Source: Bacteroidales bacterium
GTDB lineage: Bacteria > Bacteroidota > Bacteroidia > Bacteroidales > Bacteroidaceae
Direction of reading: 5' to 3'
Assembly: GCA_004557185.1 (NCBI GenBank)
Contig: SFEP01000061.1
Location: 1-13,682, forward strand
Length of the DNA stretch: 13,682 nt
A model generated the notes under the pieces. The model did no database searches. It was not told the DNA's origin and saw only the letters and a program-made list of their open reading frames with translations. The position numbers were made by a program, and so were the translations under genes. Shown here in pieces: positions 1 to 7,087 of the stretch (positions are counted from its first letter, which is position 1; each line of letters begins with the position of its first letter).

Positions 1-1434
1 GCAGTCCATGCGGCCCTGGCTCGTTTCCTTCTCCACAAGCACGGTGAAGTAGCCTATCATCTGCATCACGAGGTAGAAGGTGTATTGGAAGTAGCGCTCG
101 CTCTGATGCTCGTCCTTCTTGTCGTGGAAACGGTAGGTGAGCGAGGCCAGCAGCGATTTGAGTTCAAGGTGGAAGGTGTCGGTGTCGCCGGCTTCGAGGG
201 CGTCGGTGACGCGGTTAATCCAGGCGCTCGGCGTGGTGGTATGCGGACGGAGGTAGCCCGAGGCCAGCATGTCGATGAAGCCCTGGCGCACCTCGTCGTT
301 GGGGAAGTCGAGCAGGTAGCGACGGCGGCGCGGTTCGTAGGCCTTGATGGTGAGGTAGCCGCTCTGGTAGAGCATGGGCAGGGGGCGCTGCACATCGGCC
401 TTGTAGTCGACGAACTCGGCGCTGTCGTACCAGCGGCCCACCAATTCGTTGAAGCAGGTGTCGGTGTGCTTGAGCAGCTTGGTGAGGTACGTGTCGGTGT
501 GCTTGAGCAGCTTGGTGAGGTACGTGGGCGTACCGGTGCTGAACCAATAGTTGCGGCGGCGCAACTGGTCGAAGCAGTTGAGCAGACTGAACGGGTTGTA
601 CACGTCAATCATCTCCTCGCCGAAGTGGTAGCCGTCGTATTGCTGCTTGAGCAATGCCATTTCCTCCTCCACGCTCACCTTCTCCTTGGCGGCCAAGGCA
701 GCAATGGACTCGGCGAAATACGCCTCCATCTCTTCGGCCGTGATGCCGCAGATGGCTTCGTAGCGGCCGTCCATCGTGATGTCCTTGGGCTGGTTGAAGC
801 CGCTGAATACGCTTATCTGCGAGAACTTGGTGACGCCCGTGAGCATGACGAAGCGGAGGTATCTGTCGGTGTCCTTGAACACGGCATAGATACTCCTGAG
901 CAGGTTGCGGTTGTATTCCTCTAAGGTTATTTTACGGCCATCCTGTTCCACCTCCACCTTCTCGTCCATGACGTCGAGCAAGGGTTTATCGTATTCGTCG
1001 ATGAGCACGACCACCTGCTTGCCCGTCTTTTCGTAGGCAGCCATGATAACCTGCCTGAAGCGTTGCGCCCAACTCATGGACGGTGAGGTCACGCCGTAAA
1101 GTTTCTCCTGTTCTGAAAGGAGCGCATGCAGCACGTTTTTCAGTTCATCCGTTTTTGTATAGTCGCCGCTGCCAAAGGAGAAATACAGCACGGGATACGT
1201 CTGCCACTCCTTTTCCAGCGCTTCGATGGCCAGCCCTTTGAAGAGTTCCTTTTCCCCCAAGAAATAATTCTCGATGGTTGAGAGCAGCAAACTCTTGCCG
1301 AAACGGCGCGGGCGGCCGAGAAAGACCACCTTGCTCGTGGTCACAAGTTCGTGCACCAAGCGGGTTTTGTCCACGTAAACAAAACCGTTGTCAATGATGT
1401 CTCGGAAAGTCTGTATGCCGATAGGGAATTTCAT
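1..1434 (-). CDS. AAA-ATPase-like / DUF1703 PD-(D/E)XK nuclease protein, 3' end cut by window
   Basis: This gene reads open from the ATG at 1434 to the left edge (478 residues visible), so its end is missing. The N-terminus has the family's typical start (MKFPIGIQTFRDI) and a FVYVDKT segment. It is followed by a Walker A-type loop, GRPRRFGKS, near residue 40 and a Walker B-type strand, VVVLIDEYDKPL, near residues 140-151. The visible C-terminus ends in a TSQGRMD segment, which in this family lies in the DUF1703 PD-(D/E)XK nuclease-like domain. The rest of that domain lies outside the window. Such proteins are abundant and multicopy in Bacteroidales. Their role is not established, although defence or mobile-element functions have been suggested. 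Residues 304-325 are a perfect 11-residue tandem duplication (TYLTKLLKHTD twice). A TAnnTTTG box sits 20 bp upstream of the start. A degenerate relative lies at 8036-8206. Confidence in the family is high and in the function is low. Confidence 0.9.
   Translation of the reverse strand, partial: MKFPIGIQTFRDIIDNGFVYVDKTRLVHELVTTSKVVFLGRPRRFGKSLLLSTIENYFLGEKELFKGLAIEALEKEWQTYPVLYFSFGSGDYTKTDELKNVLHALLSEQEKLYGVTSPSMSWAQRFRQVIMAAYEKTGKQVVVLIDEYDKPLLDVMDEKVEVEQDGRKITLEEYNRNLLRSIYAVFKDTDRYLRFVMLTGVTKFSQISVFSGFNQPKDITMDGRYEAICGITAEEMEAYFAESIAALAAKEKVSVEEEMALLKQQYDGYHFGEEMIDVYNPFSLLNCFDQLRRRNYWFSTGTPTYLTKLLKHTDTYLTKLLKHTDTCFNELVGRWYDSAEFVDYKADVQRPLPMLYQSGYLTIKAYEPRRRRYLLDFPNDEVRQGFIDMLASGYLRPHTTTPSAWINRVTDALEAGDTDTFHLELKSLLASLTYRFHDKKDEHQSERYFQYTFYLVMQMIGYFTVLVEKETSQGRMDC
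458..523. repeat. 33-bp perfect tandem duplication inside the AAA-ATPase gene
   Basis: Positions 458-490 and 491-523 are identical 33-bp units. The duplication adds 11 residues (TYLTKLLKHTD) without breaking the frame. It lies after the conserved STGTPT segment, where the family normally has one copy of this helix. Confidence 0.95.
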
Positions 1435-1454
1435 AAGCGCAGGATGTTAGGTTG

Positions 1455-1462
1455 CAAAGATA
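1455..1462 (-). promoter_or_regulatory. Bacteroidetes-type -7 box (TATCTTTG) upstream of the AAA-ATPase gene
   Basis: On the minus strand this reads TATCTTTG and fits the Bacteroidetes -7 consensus TAnnTTTG. It would give a very short leader before the ATG at 1434. No clear -33 TTTG was seen; a T-rich TTTTC stretch lies about 20 bp upstream. The box lies at the edge of a repeat-like region, so it could be carried by the repeat. Confidence 0.45.
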
Positions 1463-1562
1463 GCGCAAGGCGAGAGGAGGAGAAAAGAAAAGCCGCAGGT
1501 TTTTTGTTTTCTCATTCCGAGCCGCAGCCTATCTTATCTAAAGTAGCGCAAGGCGAGAGGAG
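1461..1562. repeat. Intergenic repeat-like element with 19-bp direct repeats
   Basis: The 19-mer TAGCGCAAGGCGAGAGGAG occurs at 1461-1479 and again at 1544-1562, enclosing an A/T-rich hairpin and two GCCGCAG copies. Blocks of this composition (GCAAAGATAGYGCAAGGCGAG with A-rich and T-rich arms) are, from memory, common between genes of Bacteroides and Prevotella. That recollection was not checked by a search. The element fills the gap between the transglutaminase-like and AAA-ATPase genes. Confidence 0.6.
1480..1513 (-). terminator. Possible A/T-rich hairpin downstream of the transglutaminase-like gene
   Basis: GAGAAAA at 1480-1486 pairs with TTTTCTC at 1507-1513. After one mismatch, AAAA at 1488-1491 pairs with TTTT at 1502-1505, leaving a loop of about 10 nt. 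The hairpin lies 50 bp past the stop of the gene at 1564. With so little GC in the stem, terminator function is uncertain. Confidence 0.3.
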
Positions 1563-1563
1563 A

Positions 1564-3048
1564 CTATTCGAGCAGGATGACTTGGGCTGTGGCGTTGTCC
1601 ATATCGGGCATCGTGTGTCCCACGGGAGCATTGATATAGGTAGGGTCGCACACCACGTAGCGAGTGCCTCGCAATTCGACGTAATCTCCGGGCACATTAT
1701 CAGTAAAGGCGATGGCTGTGGCCAAGTGGCCAGGATAATACACGAGCAGGGCTTTGAGATGGAGGAGGTCGCGAATGAGGCGGGTAAAGAGTATGGAGCG
1801 GTCCTCACAGTCGCAGAAGGGGTAGTGCAAACTTTCTTCGGCAAAAAAGGCGCGGTCGTAGCCCCACACTTGGTCGTCGTATCCGTAGGTGAGAGCCGTC
1901 TGCACCCAGTTCAGCAGCATGTCAGCCGCTTCGCGTTGCGTTTTCCCCCCAATCAGTGCCTGCAAGGCGGGATAGAGTTTTTCGGCCACGGCGGGGTCGA
2001 GCGGCGTATTGGCATAAAGTGCCCACCGCGTCATGAAGTTGTTGTCGGTATAAGAGTTAGGGTAGGAGTCGAAGAAATCCAACAGGTTCTGGTTTACGCT
2101 CACCTCAACCTTCATCTGTGGATAGCGCGAGGAGGTGAGGGTGCGTTGTGGCGCTTCGCTATCGTTGAGGCGTGGCAGACGGGGTAATGCGAGGCACATG
2201 GGCTGTTCCTGCGGAAATTCCACATTACACACCTCTACTTGCGCCTTGGCATCGAGTCCATAGGCGTAGTAGTTAGTGCCCCCTATGATGTAGAAAGCCT
2301 TACCGTAAATCACATAAGGACTTCCAAAGAGCATGCAGAGGTCTTGGCCGTGGCGAGCCAAGCGCATTTGGTAGCCGCTTTGACAATATAGGTAAGCTGC
2401 AACAAAGGTGGCCGTATTGCCTTTTCCCAGCCAAGCTTCGGTCAGAGCGTGCAGCATGTTAAGGTAAGCCCAGTCGTTCATGTCGCGTTCTGAGCGTATG
2501 TTCAGGCAGTCGGCCAGCGTGTTGTCGAGGTCAGTGGAGGAGAGTGTTTTCCAGGCAGCCGATAGGGTAGCATTGTCGCATGAGGCAAGCGGTGCCAATG
2601 CATGCTGTGGGCGGCGCACGGTGCATGCTGTGCCGCACCATGTAAACTCCACCACGGGTTGCTGTGCTATGGGCGTCACCTGAATGGGTGAGAGGGGGCG
2701 TGGCCGAGGTTTCGGTGAGGGAGCTGGCGTGATGGAGTCTATGGGCACAGGCCGGCTTTCTATAGATAGCCTTTCCTGTTCGTCGTCAGGGAAGGTTTGC
2801 GGTGGGCGTTTCTCTTCGTGCGGCTTGGGCACGGGTTGCTCTGCCCTGAATGAGGCCCATGCCTTCTTCATGTGTTCGGCATAGGCCGCGTTGGCTTTGG
2901 CACGGAAGTCATCGTAGTCCTTGCGTGCCTTGGCGCGAAACTGATCGTAGCTTTGTCGGGCAGCGTCGTCGAACTGTGCCTGAATCTGAAGAGGCACCGA
3001 TGCGAGGCACAGCATGGTGCAGGAAGCAAGCAGAAAGCGAAGCGTCAT
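1564..3048 (-). CDS. Secreted transglutaminase-like (papain-fold) protein
   Basis: The protein has 494 residues. A signal peptide covers about residues 1-24 (hydrophobic core FLLASCTMLCLASVPL, then QIQAQ). Next come an amphipathic segment, residues 28-70, with repeated YxxFRAKA units, and a Pro-rich linker at about 72-123. The C-terminus carries a transglutaminase-core-like triad: Cys414 in CDCEDRS, His441 in GHLATA and Asp468 in VVCDPTY. This spacing fits the Bacteroidetes secreted transglutaminase-like family, whose members may act as peptidases or crosslinkers. The substrate is unknown. The ATG at 3048 was chosen because it directly precedes the signal peptide; the open frame runs further upstream to 3357, but that stretch overlaps the neighbouring caspase-like coding sequence in another frame. 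The start lies 28 bp after the stop of that decayed gene, which suggests former co-transcription. Confidence 0.85.
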   Translation of the reverse strand: MTLRFLLASCTMLCLASVPLQIQAQFDDAARQSYDQFRAKARKDYDDFRAKANAAYAEHMKKAWASFRAEQPVPKPHEEKRPPQTFPDDEQERLSIESRPVPIDSITPAPSPKPRPRPLSPIQVTPIAQQPVVEFTWCGTACTVRRPQHALAPLASCDNATLSAAWKTLSSTDLDNTLADCLNIRSERDMNDWAYLNMLHALTEAWLGKGNTATFVAAYLYCQSGYQMRLARHGQDLCMLFGSPYVIYGKAFYIIGGTNYYAYGLDAKAQVEVCNVEFPQEQPMCLALPRLPRLNDSEAPQRTLTSSRYPQMKVEVSVNQNLLDFFDSYPNSYTDNNFMTRWALYANTPLDPAVAEKLYPALQALIGGKTQREAADMLLNWVQTALTYGYDDQVWGYDRAFFAEESLHYPFCDCEDRSILFTRLIRDLLHLKALLVYYPGHLATAIAFTDNVPGDYVELRGTRYVVCDPTYINAPVGHTMPDMDNATAQVILLE

Positions 3049-3076
3049 GAGGTCAAAGTTTTTTGTTGTGAAACTA

Positions 3077-3716
3077 TTACTTTGGGGTTGAAACGGGTGA
3101 TACGTTTTCCTGGCAATAGCGTGCGAAGATGTCGAGGTCGTTGCCCGCAAACTGCGCGGTGGGCACCAGCTGGTAGTTTTCGTTGCCAATGGCCTCGACA
3201 AAGGTATTGGGGGCTTGGCGCCGTGATTGCGGAATCTGTTCGTCGAGCGTTTTGTCGTAGGTAGCGACCTTGGATTGTGCAGCCTCCTGCTCTTGGCTGA
3301 GGTTGAATTCGAGCGGCGGGAGTTCCATGGCCAGCGTGCTACCGTCGTCAGCCACATCTTGTGGAGTTTTGTATGTTTTCTGGCCTATTTGTACGGTAAG
3401 TGCTACGATGGCGAGTGTATCGTCTTTTACGCTGTAAGTAGGAGTGATCTTAGCCGTTGAAAAGTTATACTTTATTCCCTTTCAGTTTGTGGCACCTGCA
3501 CGTAGCATGCAGTAAAGCGTGCTTCGTTCAGTGTGTACGTATGGAAATCTTCATCGTAATCAGATATAGTAAATTTAAGATTTGCATCCTTCAAAAGCGT
3601 TATATGCAATTGTTTGTAAACCTACTGGCAAGTTTAGTGTAGTAAGAGATGAACATTTATAAAAAGTTGCATGTGAGAAGAAGGGTGAGGAGAAGATGCT
3701 TGATGGTGATATTCAT
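3077..3716 (-). pseudogene. Decayed secreted caspase-like gene with a BspA-type leucine-rich repeat
   Basis: Several frames must be joined to read this region. ATG 3716 begins a lipoprotein-like signal (MNITIKHLLLTLLLTC) that soon stops. One frame over, at about 3570-3670, lies a BspA/LRR_5-type repeat, including KCSSLTTLNLP and IAYNAFEGCKS. At about 3575 the frame shifts again to LKFTISDYDEDFHTYTLNEA, which stops after VPQTERE. At about 3483-3490 a further shift leads into KGIKYNFSTAKI and continues to 3077. The last part starts a caspase fold (FVEAIGNENYQLVP, then FAGNDLDIFARYC) and ends after 15 more residues, before any catalytic His or Cys. The stretch 3077-3355 could still be translated from a GTG as a 92-residue fragment. 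The intact neighbour at 3851 has the matching motif FAVIIANEMYQ. The likely history is a lost paralogue. Sequencing errors could explain single shifts but not the missing C-terminus. Confidence 0.7.
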
Positions 3717-3750
3717 TATGATTTCATTCTTTGTGTTTCAGATAGCCAAG

Positions 3751-3801
3751 CCGCGTGCCAAGCAGCCATGCACTTAGGGGGCATAGCCACACGGCACGCG
3801 G
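3751..3801. terminator. Hairpin downstream of the caspase-like gene
   Basis: CCGCGTGCC at 3751-3759 pairs perfectly with GGCACGCGG at 3793-3801. An inner stem, GCCATGC (3765-3771) with GCATAGC (3781-3787), has one mismatch. The hairpin lies 50-100 bp past the stop of the gene at 3851. There is no clear T tract, so it may be a weak terminator, an mRNA-stabilising structure or a protein site. Confidence 0.5.
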
Positions 3802-3850
3802 ATCAAGTTTGGAGAAAAGTGGATGGGTGCGGCCTGTTGTTGCTGCAAAA

Positions 3851-5050
3851 TCACGGTATCAGTTTGAGGCTTTTCCAGTTGGAGCCCTGTTCGTTCGACG
3901 AGAACACGGTGGGCGTTTGGCTCTTGTTGTTGACCACGATGGAGCGTTTGCCCACTTCAGTAGCTACGTAAGTGGCTAAATCGCCCATTTTGGCTTTGCC
4001 CTTGGTGGTCTGTAAGTATTTTAGCAGGTAGTAGGTGAAGAGGCCGTGACCTTTCTCCTCATAGGGTAGAGCCGTTTCGTCGCCCGAGGCAGCACTCATT
4101 ACGAGCACGTTGCCCTTGGGCGTTTCGGCTTTGGCCTTGATGGCTACGCCGCGTGCCGATGCCAGCATCTTGTCGTTGCGGTCGGATCCGCTGAAGCAGG
4201 CATCAAGGAACACGAATGCCTGGTTTGTGGGCAGGTTGCCCAGATAGTCGTAGAGAGATTTCAGCGAATAGCCCGTTTCGGGGTGTGTAGGCAGTCCGTC
4301 TACGGGTAGCAGGTAGCTCACGCCCGTGGCCATATCAGGTATGCCGTGGCCAGCGTAGTAGAAGACGATGCGTGCCTCGCCTCCATAGGCAGTGCACACC
4401 TTCTGCAGCCATTCCAGTTCGGAGCGCATGTTGTTGAGCGTGGCGTTGGTGCGGTAGTGCACGTTTTCTACAGGCATGCGCAGCACCTTGGTGCAGTAGT
4501 CGCGGAAGGCAGAGCCGTCATTCTGCGCGTAGGGCACTTGCCCCACTTCCTGATACATTTCGTTGGCTATGATTACGGCAAATGTCTTGTCGTTCATGTC
4601 ACCCTGAGTGGGCGTAATCTGATCCACGTCCGAGAGTTGTCTGGCCTTCGGTGTAGCCACAGCAGGCGCGGCTTGCGCAGCACCAGCAGGGCGTGGTTCG
4701 TGCTTCACCACGTAGGTGCGCTCCACTTCCTCCCCTGTCTGGCGGGCTATTTTGTAGTCCTCCTTGGTGTACTTCTTCACGTAAATGCGCTGGTACACGT
4801 AGTTGGGCGAGGTGATTTCAATGTAAAGAGGAATTTGTTCCTGTTTCAGCCAGAACTTGAAGGGTAACATGTCTACCTCGATGGTCTGCGCGCCAATTTT
4901 TACAGTGATGGGTTCTTCAATGGATCCTGTGAGTGTGATTTCCTCAGCGGGCGGAATGCCTTGCACCGCAACAGGCACCTCGGGCTGTGTGGCCAATGCT
5001 GTGGGAGCTGCTAAGACGAGCAGCATGCTGAGCATAAGAGTGCGTAACAT
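3851..5050 (-). CDS. Secreted caspase-fold (C14-like) cysteine peptidase
   Basis: The protein has 399 residues. ATG 5050 was chosen over the upstream ATG at 5152 because it opens directly on a signal peptide (MLRTLMLSMLLVLAAPTALA). Residues about 30-115 form a beta-rich domain that contains SPNYVYQRIYVKKYTKEDYK and resembles PEGA/carboxypeptidase-regulatory folds. An Ala/Pro linker follows at about 118-137. The caspase domain starts near residue 156 (TFAVIIANEMYQ). It carries the His-Cys dyad: His235 in VFYYAGHG and Cys285 in VFLDACFSG, with the supporting motif VLVMSAASGDETA and a C-terminal HGLFTYYLLKYL segment. Both catalytic residues are present, so activity is plausible. Bacterial members usually cut after Arg or Lys, but specificity here is unknown. 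A decayed relative lies just downstream, followed by a transglutaminase-like gene. Confidence 0.88.
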   Translation of the reverse strand: MLRTLMLSMLLVLAAPTALATQPEVPVAVQGIPPAEEITLTGSIEEPITVKIGAQTIEVDMLPFKFWLKQEQIPLYIEITSPNYVYQRIYVKKYTKEDYKIARQTGEEVERTYVVKHEPRPAGAAQAAPAVATPKARQLSDVDQITPTQGDMNDKTFAVIIANEMYQEVGQVPYAQNDGSAFRDYCTKVLRMPVENVHYRTNATLNNMRSELEWLQKVCTAYGGEARIVFYYAGHGIPDMATGVSYLLPVDGLPTHPETGYSLKSLYDYLGNLPTNQAFVFLDACFSGSDRNDKMLASARGVAIKAKAETPKGNVLVMSAASGDETALPYEEKGHGLFTYYLLKYLQTTKGKAKMGDLATYVATEVGKRSIVVNNKSQTPTVFSSNEQGSNWKSLKLIP

Positions 5051-5154
5051 GATGGGTCGTGTGATAGGGCAAGCAAAGAGCCTATGCAAGCCGTGGCTTA
5101 TGTAGGCTGTAGCTTTCTTTCGGCTTATGGTTGCTGCCTTGTGGTTAAACAAAT

Positions 5155-5188
5155 CGGGGCGGGCAAGGCATCTGCCCGCCGCGCCCCG
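5155..5188 (-). terminator. GC-rich hairpin terminator of the TRL-like gene
   Basis: CGGGGC (5155-5160) and GGGCA (5161-5165) pair with TGCCC (5173-5177) and GCCCCG (5183-5188), with a 7-nt loop and a 5-nt bulge. On the minus strand the stem is followed by a T-rich GATTTGTTTAA. It lies about 30 bp past the stop of the gene at 5218, and would separate that gene from the caspase-like gene. Confidence 0.65.
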
Positions 5189-5217
5189 TAAGGTTGCTAT
5201 ACAAGAATGGATTTAGC

Positions 5218-5508
5218 TTATTCGCCGTAAACCTTGGTGGTGTACTTGCTGCGTGAGCCAAAGAAGCCATACTTCTTCTTGCTGCGGTCAACGTGCGAAA
5301 TCTTGGTGATGCCAGCGCTCTTGGCAGCCTTATCGATACCAATGTTCACGTTGCGCTTGCCAATCATACCCCAAAACTTTGTTACGTATGAAGCCTCACC
5401 GCATTTGTTACCTACGGGATTTGAAGTGGCAGCCATGGGGGTGGTGATAGAAGAACCACAACTTGTCAGAGCGAGTGCGCAAATGCATGCAAATAACAGC
5501 TTTTTCAT
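5218..5508 (-). CDS. TRL-like family small lipoprotein
   Basis: The protein has 96 residues. The signal MKKLLFACICALALTSC ends in an LTSC lipobox, so the mature protein probably starts at Cys17 and is lipid-anchored. The remainder fits the TRL-like family (named for a tRNA-associated locus): TSNPVGNKCGEA, then a GIDKAAKSAGITKIS-type segment, VDRSKKKYG and the final YTTKVYGE. The molecular function is unknown. The ATG at 5508 opens the signal peptide, whereas the in-frame upstream extension to 5634 has no export features. A TATATTTG promoter box lies about 100 bp upstream and a terminator follows, so it is probably transcribed alone. No tRNA gene was seen nearby, despite the family's name. Confidence 0.85.
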   Translation of the reverse strand: MKKLLFACICALALTSCGSSITTPMAATSNPVGNKCGEASYVTKFWGMIGKRNVNIGIDKAAKSAGITKISHVDRSKKKYGFFGSRSKYTTKVYGE

Positions 5509-5604
5509 AATAACTATTTCGTTTGTTTGCAGATACCTTGTTTGGTCTGCCACAGCCCGGCATCTGCATAAAACCGTGACAAACATCATTAACTTTTCTG
5601 AGTG

Positions 5605-5612
5605 CAAATATA
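5605..5612 (-). promoter_or_regulatory. -7 box (TATATTTG) of the TRL-like gene
   Basis: On the minus strand this reads TATATTTG, matching TAnnTTTG. It implies a leader of about 90 nt before the ATG at 5508. The upstream sequence has no clear -33 TTTG at the usual 19-21 bp distance. Confidence 0.5.
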
Positions 5613-5634
5613 CCTTTGTTAGACATTGACACAC

Positions 5635-5786
5635 TTATATCTATGTAGCACGATATTAGACATATTGTAGTATTTATCTAAACCTTCTAAAAAATGTTTG
5701 AAAACCAAATATTTAGAAACGGGTTTTTAGTATGTCAAATTTACAAAAACAACCCTTATTGGCCTCAAGAGCAGCAGTATCGAGCG
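5635..5786. other. AT-rich intergenic stretch without a recognisable gene
   Basis: This stretch is markedly more AT-rich than the neighbouring genes and carries no convincing open frame. It separates the XRE-type gene from the TRL-like gene. Weak AACCC/GGGTT pairing may mark the 3' end of the XRE-type transcript, but no firm terminator was seen. Confidence 0.4.
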
Positions 5787-6068
5787 TCATTCGACAGTTT
5801 CCACTTGCTCCAGTCCTTCGGTCGGGGCAGGAGTGTCGGTGGGTAGGCTTGCTGGGTACATCTCCTTGCGCACTTCTACCGAGAGGTCGGAAAAGAAGTC
5901 GTACTGCAAAATGAGGCAGAGCCGCTGCAGTAGCATGCTGTCGATGGTTGGGCGGTGAAAAATGTCGTACACATTGGTGCGGTGGCATGACAAGCGACCT
6001 GCCAGCCATTGCACGCTGCGACCTTGTTCATGCACCTTTTGTTCTATAAGCATCCCTATATGTAACAT
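5787..6068 (-). CDS. Small XRE-type helix-turn-helix protein
   Basis: The protein has 93 residues. Residues about 1-64 match the small Bacteroidetes XRE-like group: MLHIGMLIEQKVHEQGRSVQ, then WLAGRLSCHRTNVYDIFHRP (helix-turn-helix), then IDSMLLQRLCLILQYDFF. The tail, residues 65-93, is acidic and Pro-rich (PTDTPAPTEGLEQVE) and looks disordered. Proteins of this kind bind DNA, but the target cannot be told from sequence. It sits alone between the DUF4384 gene and the TRL-like gene, and it might regulate either or another locus. The start at 6068 fits the usual family N-terminus. Confidence 0.8.
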   Translation of the reverse strand: MLHIGMLIEQKVHEQGRSVQWLAGRLSCHRTNVYDIFHRPTIDSMLLQRLCLILQYDFFSDLSVEVRKEMYPASLPTDTPAPTEGLEQVETVE

Positions 6069-6193
6069 GTGTGAAGTATATGTTGGCAGGTGGCATTATG
6101 CTCACGTGCAGTTATTTGTAGGGGTGTTAGACCCAGTTTCTTCATCTATCTCCCACACTATCGGGGTCAGCTCCCGTTCTGGTCAGTGTCGGC

Positions 6194-7087
6194 CTACTCT
6201 TGCGGCATGATGGTGATGGGGTAGAGGCGCATCTCCATTTGTTCGTCGCGCGTACGGCAGCGGGCAGCCCATTTCTGGAAGTCGCGGTAGGAGAGTTCTC
6301 GGGGCATCTCCGCGCTGCCGCCAGTAGCGTTGGCCTGCGTAAAACGGTTAGGCGAAAAGAGCAGGTAAATCACGTTGTGCTCGGGTTTACTGCCTCCGCA
6401 GGTCATTACATACTCGTCCACCTCGGCTGCCCTGCTTCCGGCCAAGGCTGCTGAGAAGAACACATAGTCCTTGCCAGCCTGCACATCGCACGAGGCCACA
6501 TCCTGCCGTTGGTAGGGCAGCAGGCAGTACACGCGTTCGGCAGCTTCGTCATACAGATAAACGGCCAGGTGGCCGCTCACAGGGCTGCGGAATTTGAGGT
6601 AAAGGTCATCGCCTGAGCGGAAACGGTCGTTCTGAAACCTGTCTTCCGTGCCGTTACACAGCACACGGGCATCAAAACCTATGCCTTCGCCCGTAACCTC
6701 GCGGGCTCGTCCCTCCACCGTCACGTGTACGCACATCATGTCGTTGGCCACGGTGATGGGGGCAAACTCAGGCTCTCCGATCGTTTCAAGCCACACACCC
6801 CGCACCTCGCTGCCGCCGAGCGAGAGCATGCTCACGTCGTCGTGTCCGCCGCCAGTGCTCACGTGTGTGCTGCTGATGCTGGCCACCATGGTGCCGAAAG
6901 CATCGGCCAGAGCCTGCGTCTTGGCACGTTCCAGGGCAATGCGTTTGGCTTCGTCGGGCGACTGGCTCAGCGGTGCGTAGTAGGTATATTCACCCTTCAC
7001 GCGGCGCACCTTCTGCGCCACGGCCTGCCCTGCTGTCAGCAGTGTCAGCACCAGCAGCAGGCAGCAGCGAGTCATGGTGCTTACCAT
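6194..7087 (-). CDS. Secreted DUF4384-domain protein
   Basis: The protein has 297 residues. A signal peptide covers about residues 1-25 (CCLLLVLTLLTAGQAVAQ). An N-terminal segment with DEAKRIALERAKTQALADAF resembles the LPP20/FlgT-N type of alpha-beta domain. The second half matches DUF4384: RSGDDLYLKFRSPVSGHLAV, then YCLLPYQ, DYVFFSA and IYLLFSPNRF. DUF4384 often occurs with caspase domains or in bacterial envelope proteins, but its activity is unknown. The ATG at 7087 overlaps the TAA stop of the upstream gene, which points to translational coupling. ATG 7075 (MTRCCLLL) is an equally plausible start that still gives a signal peptide. It probably forms a two-gene operon with the gene at 7758. 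Confidence 0.82.
   Translation of the reverse strand: MVSTMTRCCLLLVLTLLTAGQAVAQKVRRVKGEYTYYAPLSQSPDEAKRIALERAKTQALADAFGTMVASISSTHVSTGGGHDDVSMLSLGGSEVRGVWLETIGEPEFAPITVANDMMCVHVTVEGRAREVTGEGIGFDARVLCNGTEDRFQNDRFRSGDDLYLKFRSPVSGHLAVYLYDEAAERVYCLLPYQRQDVASCDVQAGKDYVFFSAALAGSRAAEVDEYVMTCGGSKPEHNVIYLLFSPNRFTQANATGGSAEMPRELSYRDFQKWAARCRTRDEQMEMRLYPITIMPQE

Noticed and set aside
85..924. Long plus-strand open frame of 279 codons
   Set aside because: It lies antisense to the well-supported AAA-ATPase gene and its Val/Glu/Leu-rich translation has no recognisable motifs. It is a shadow of GC-rich coding sequence.
1351..2187. Plus-strand open frame crossing the AAA-ATPase start and the transglutaminase-like gene
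   Set aside because: It spans an intergenic repeat and two genes on the other strand and shows no family features.
3457..3642. Plus-strand 61-codon frame in the AT-rich gap
   Set aside because: The minus strand carries recognisable fragments of a decayed LRR/caspase gene here, and the plus-strand translation has no features.
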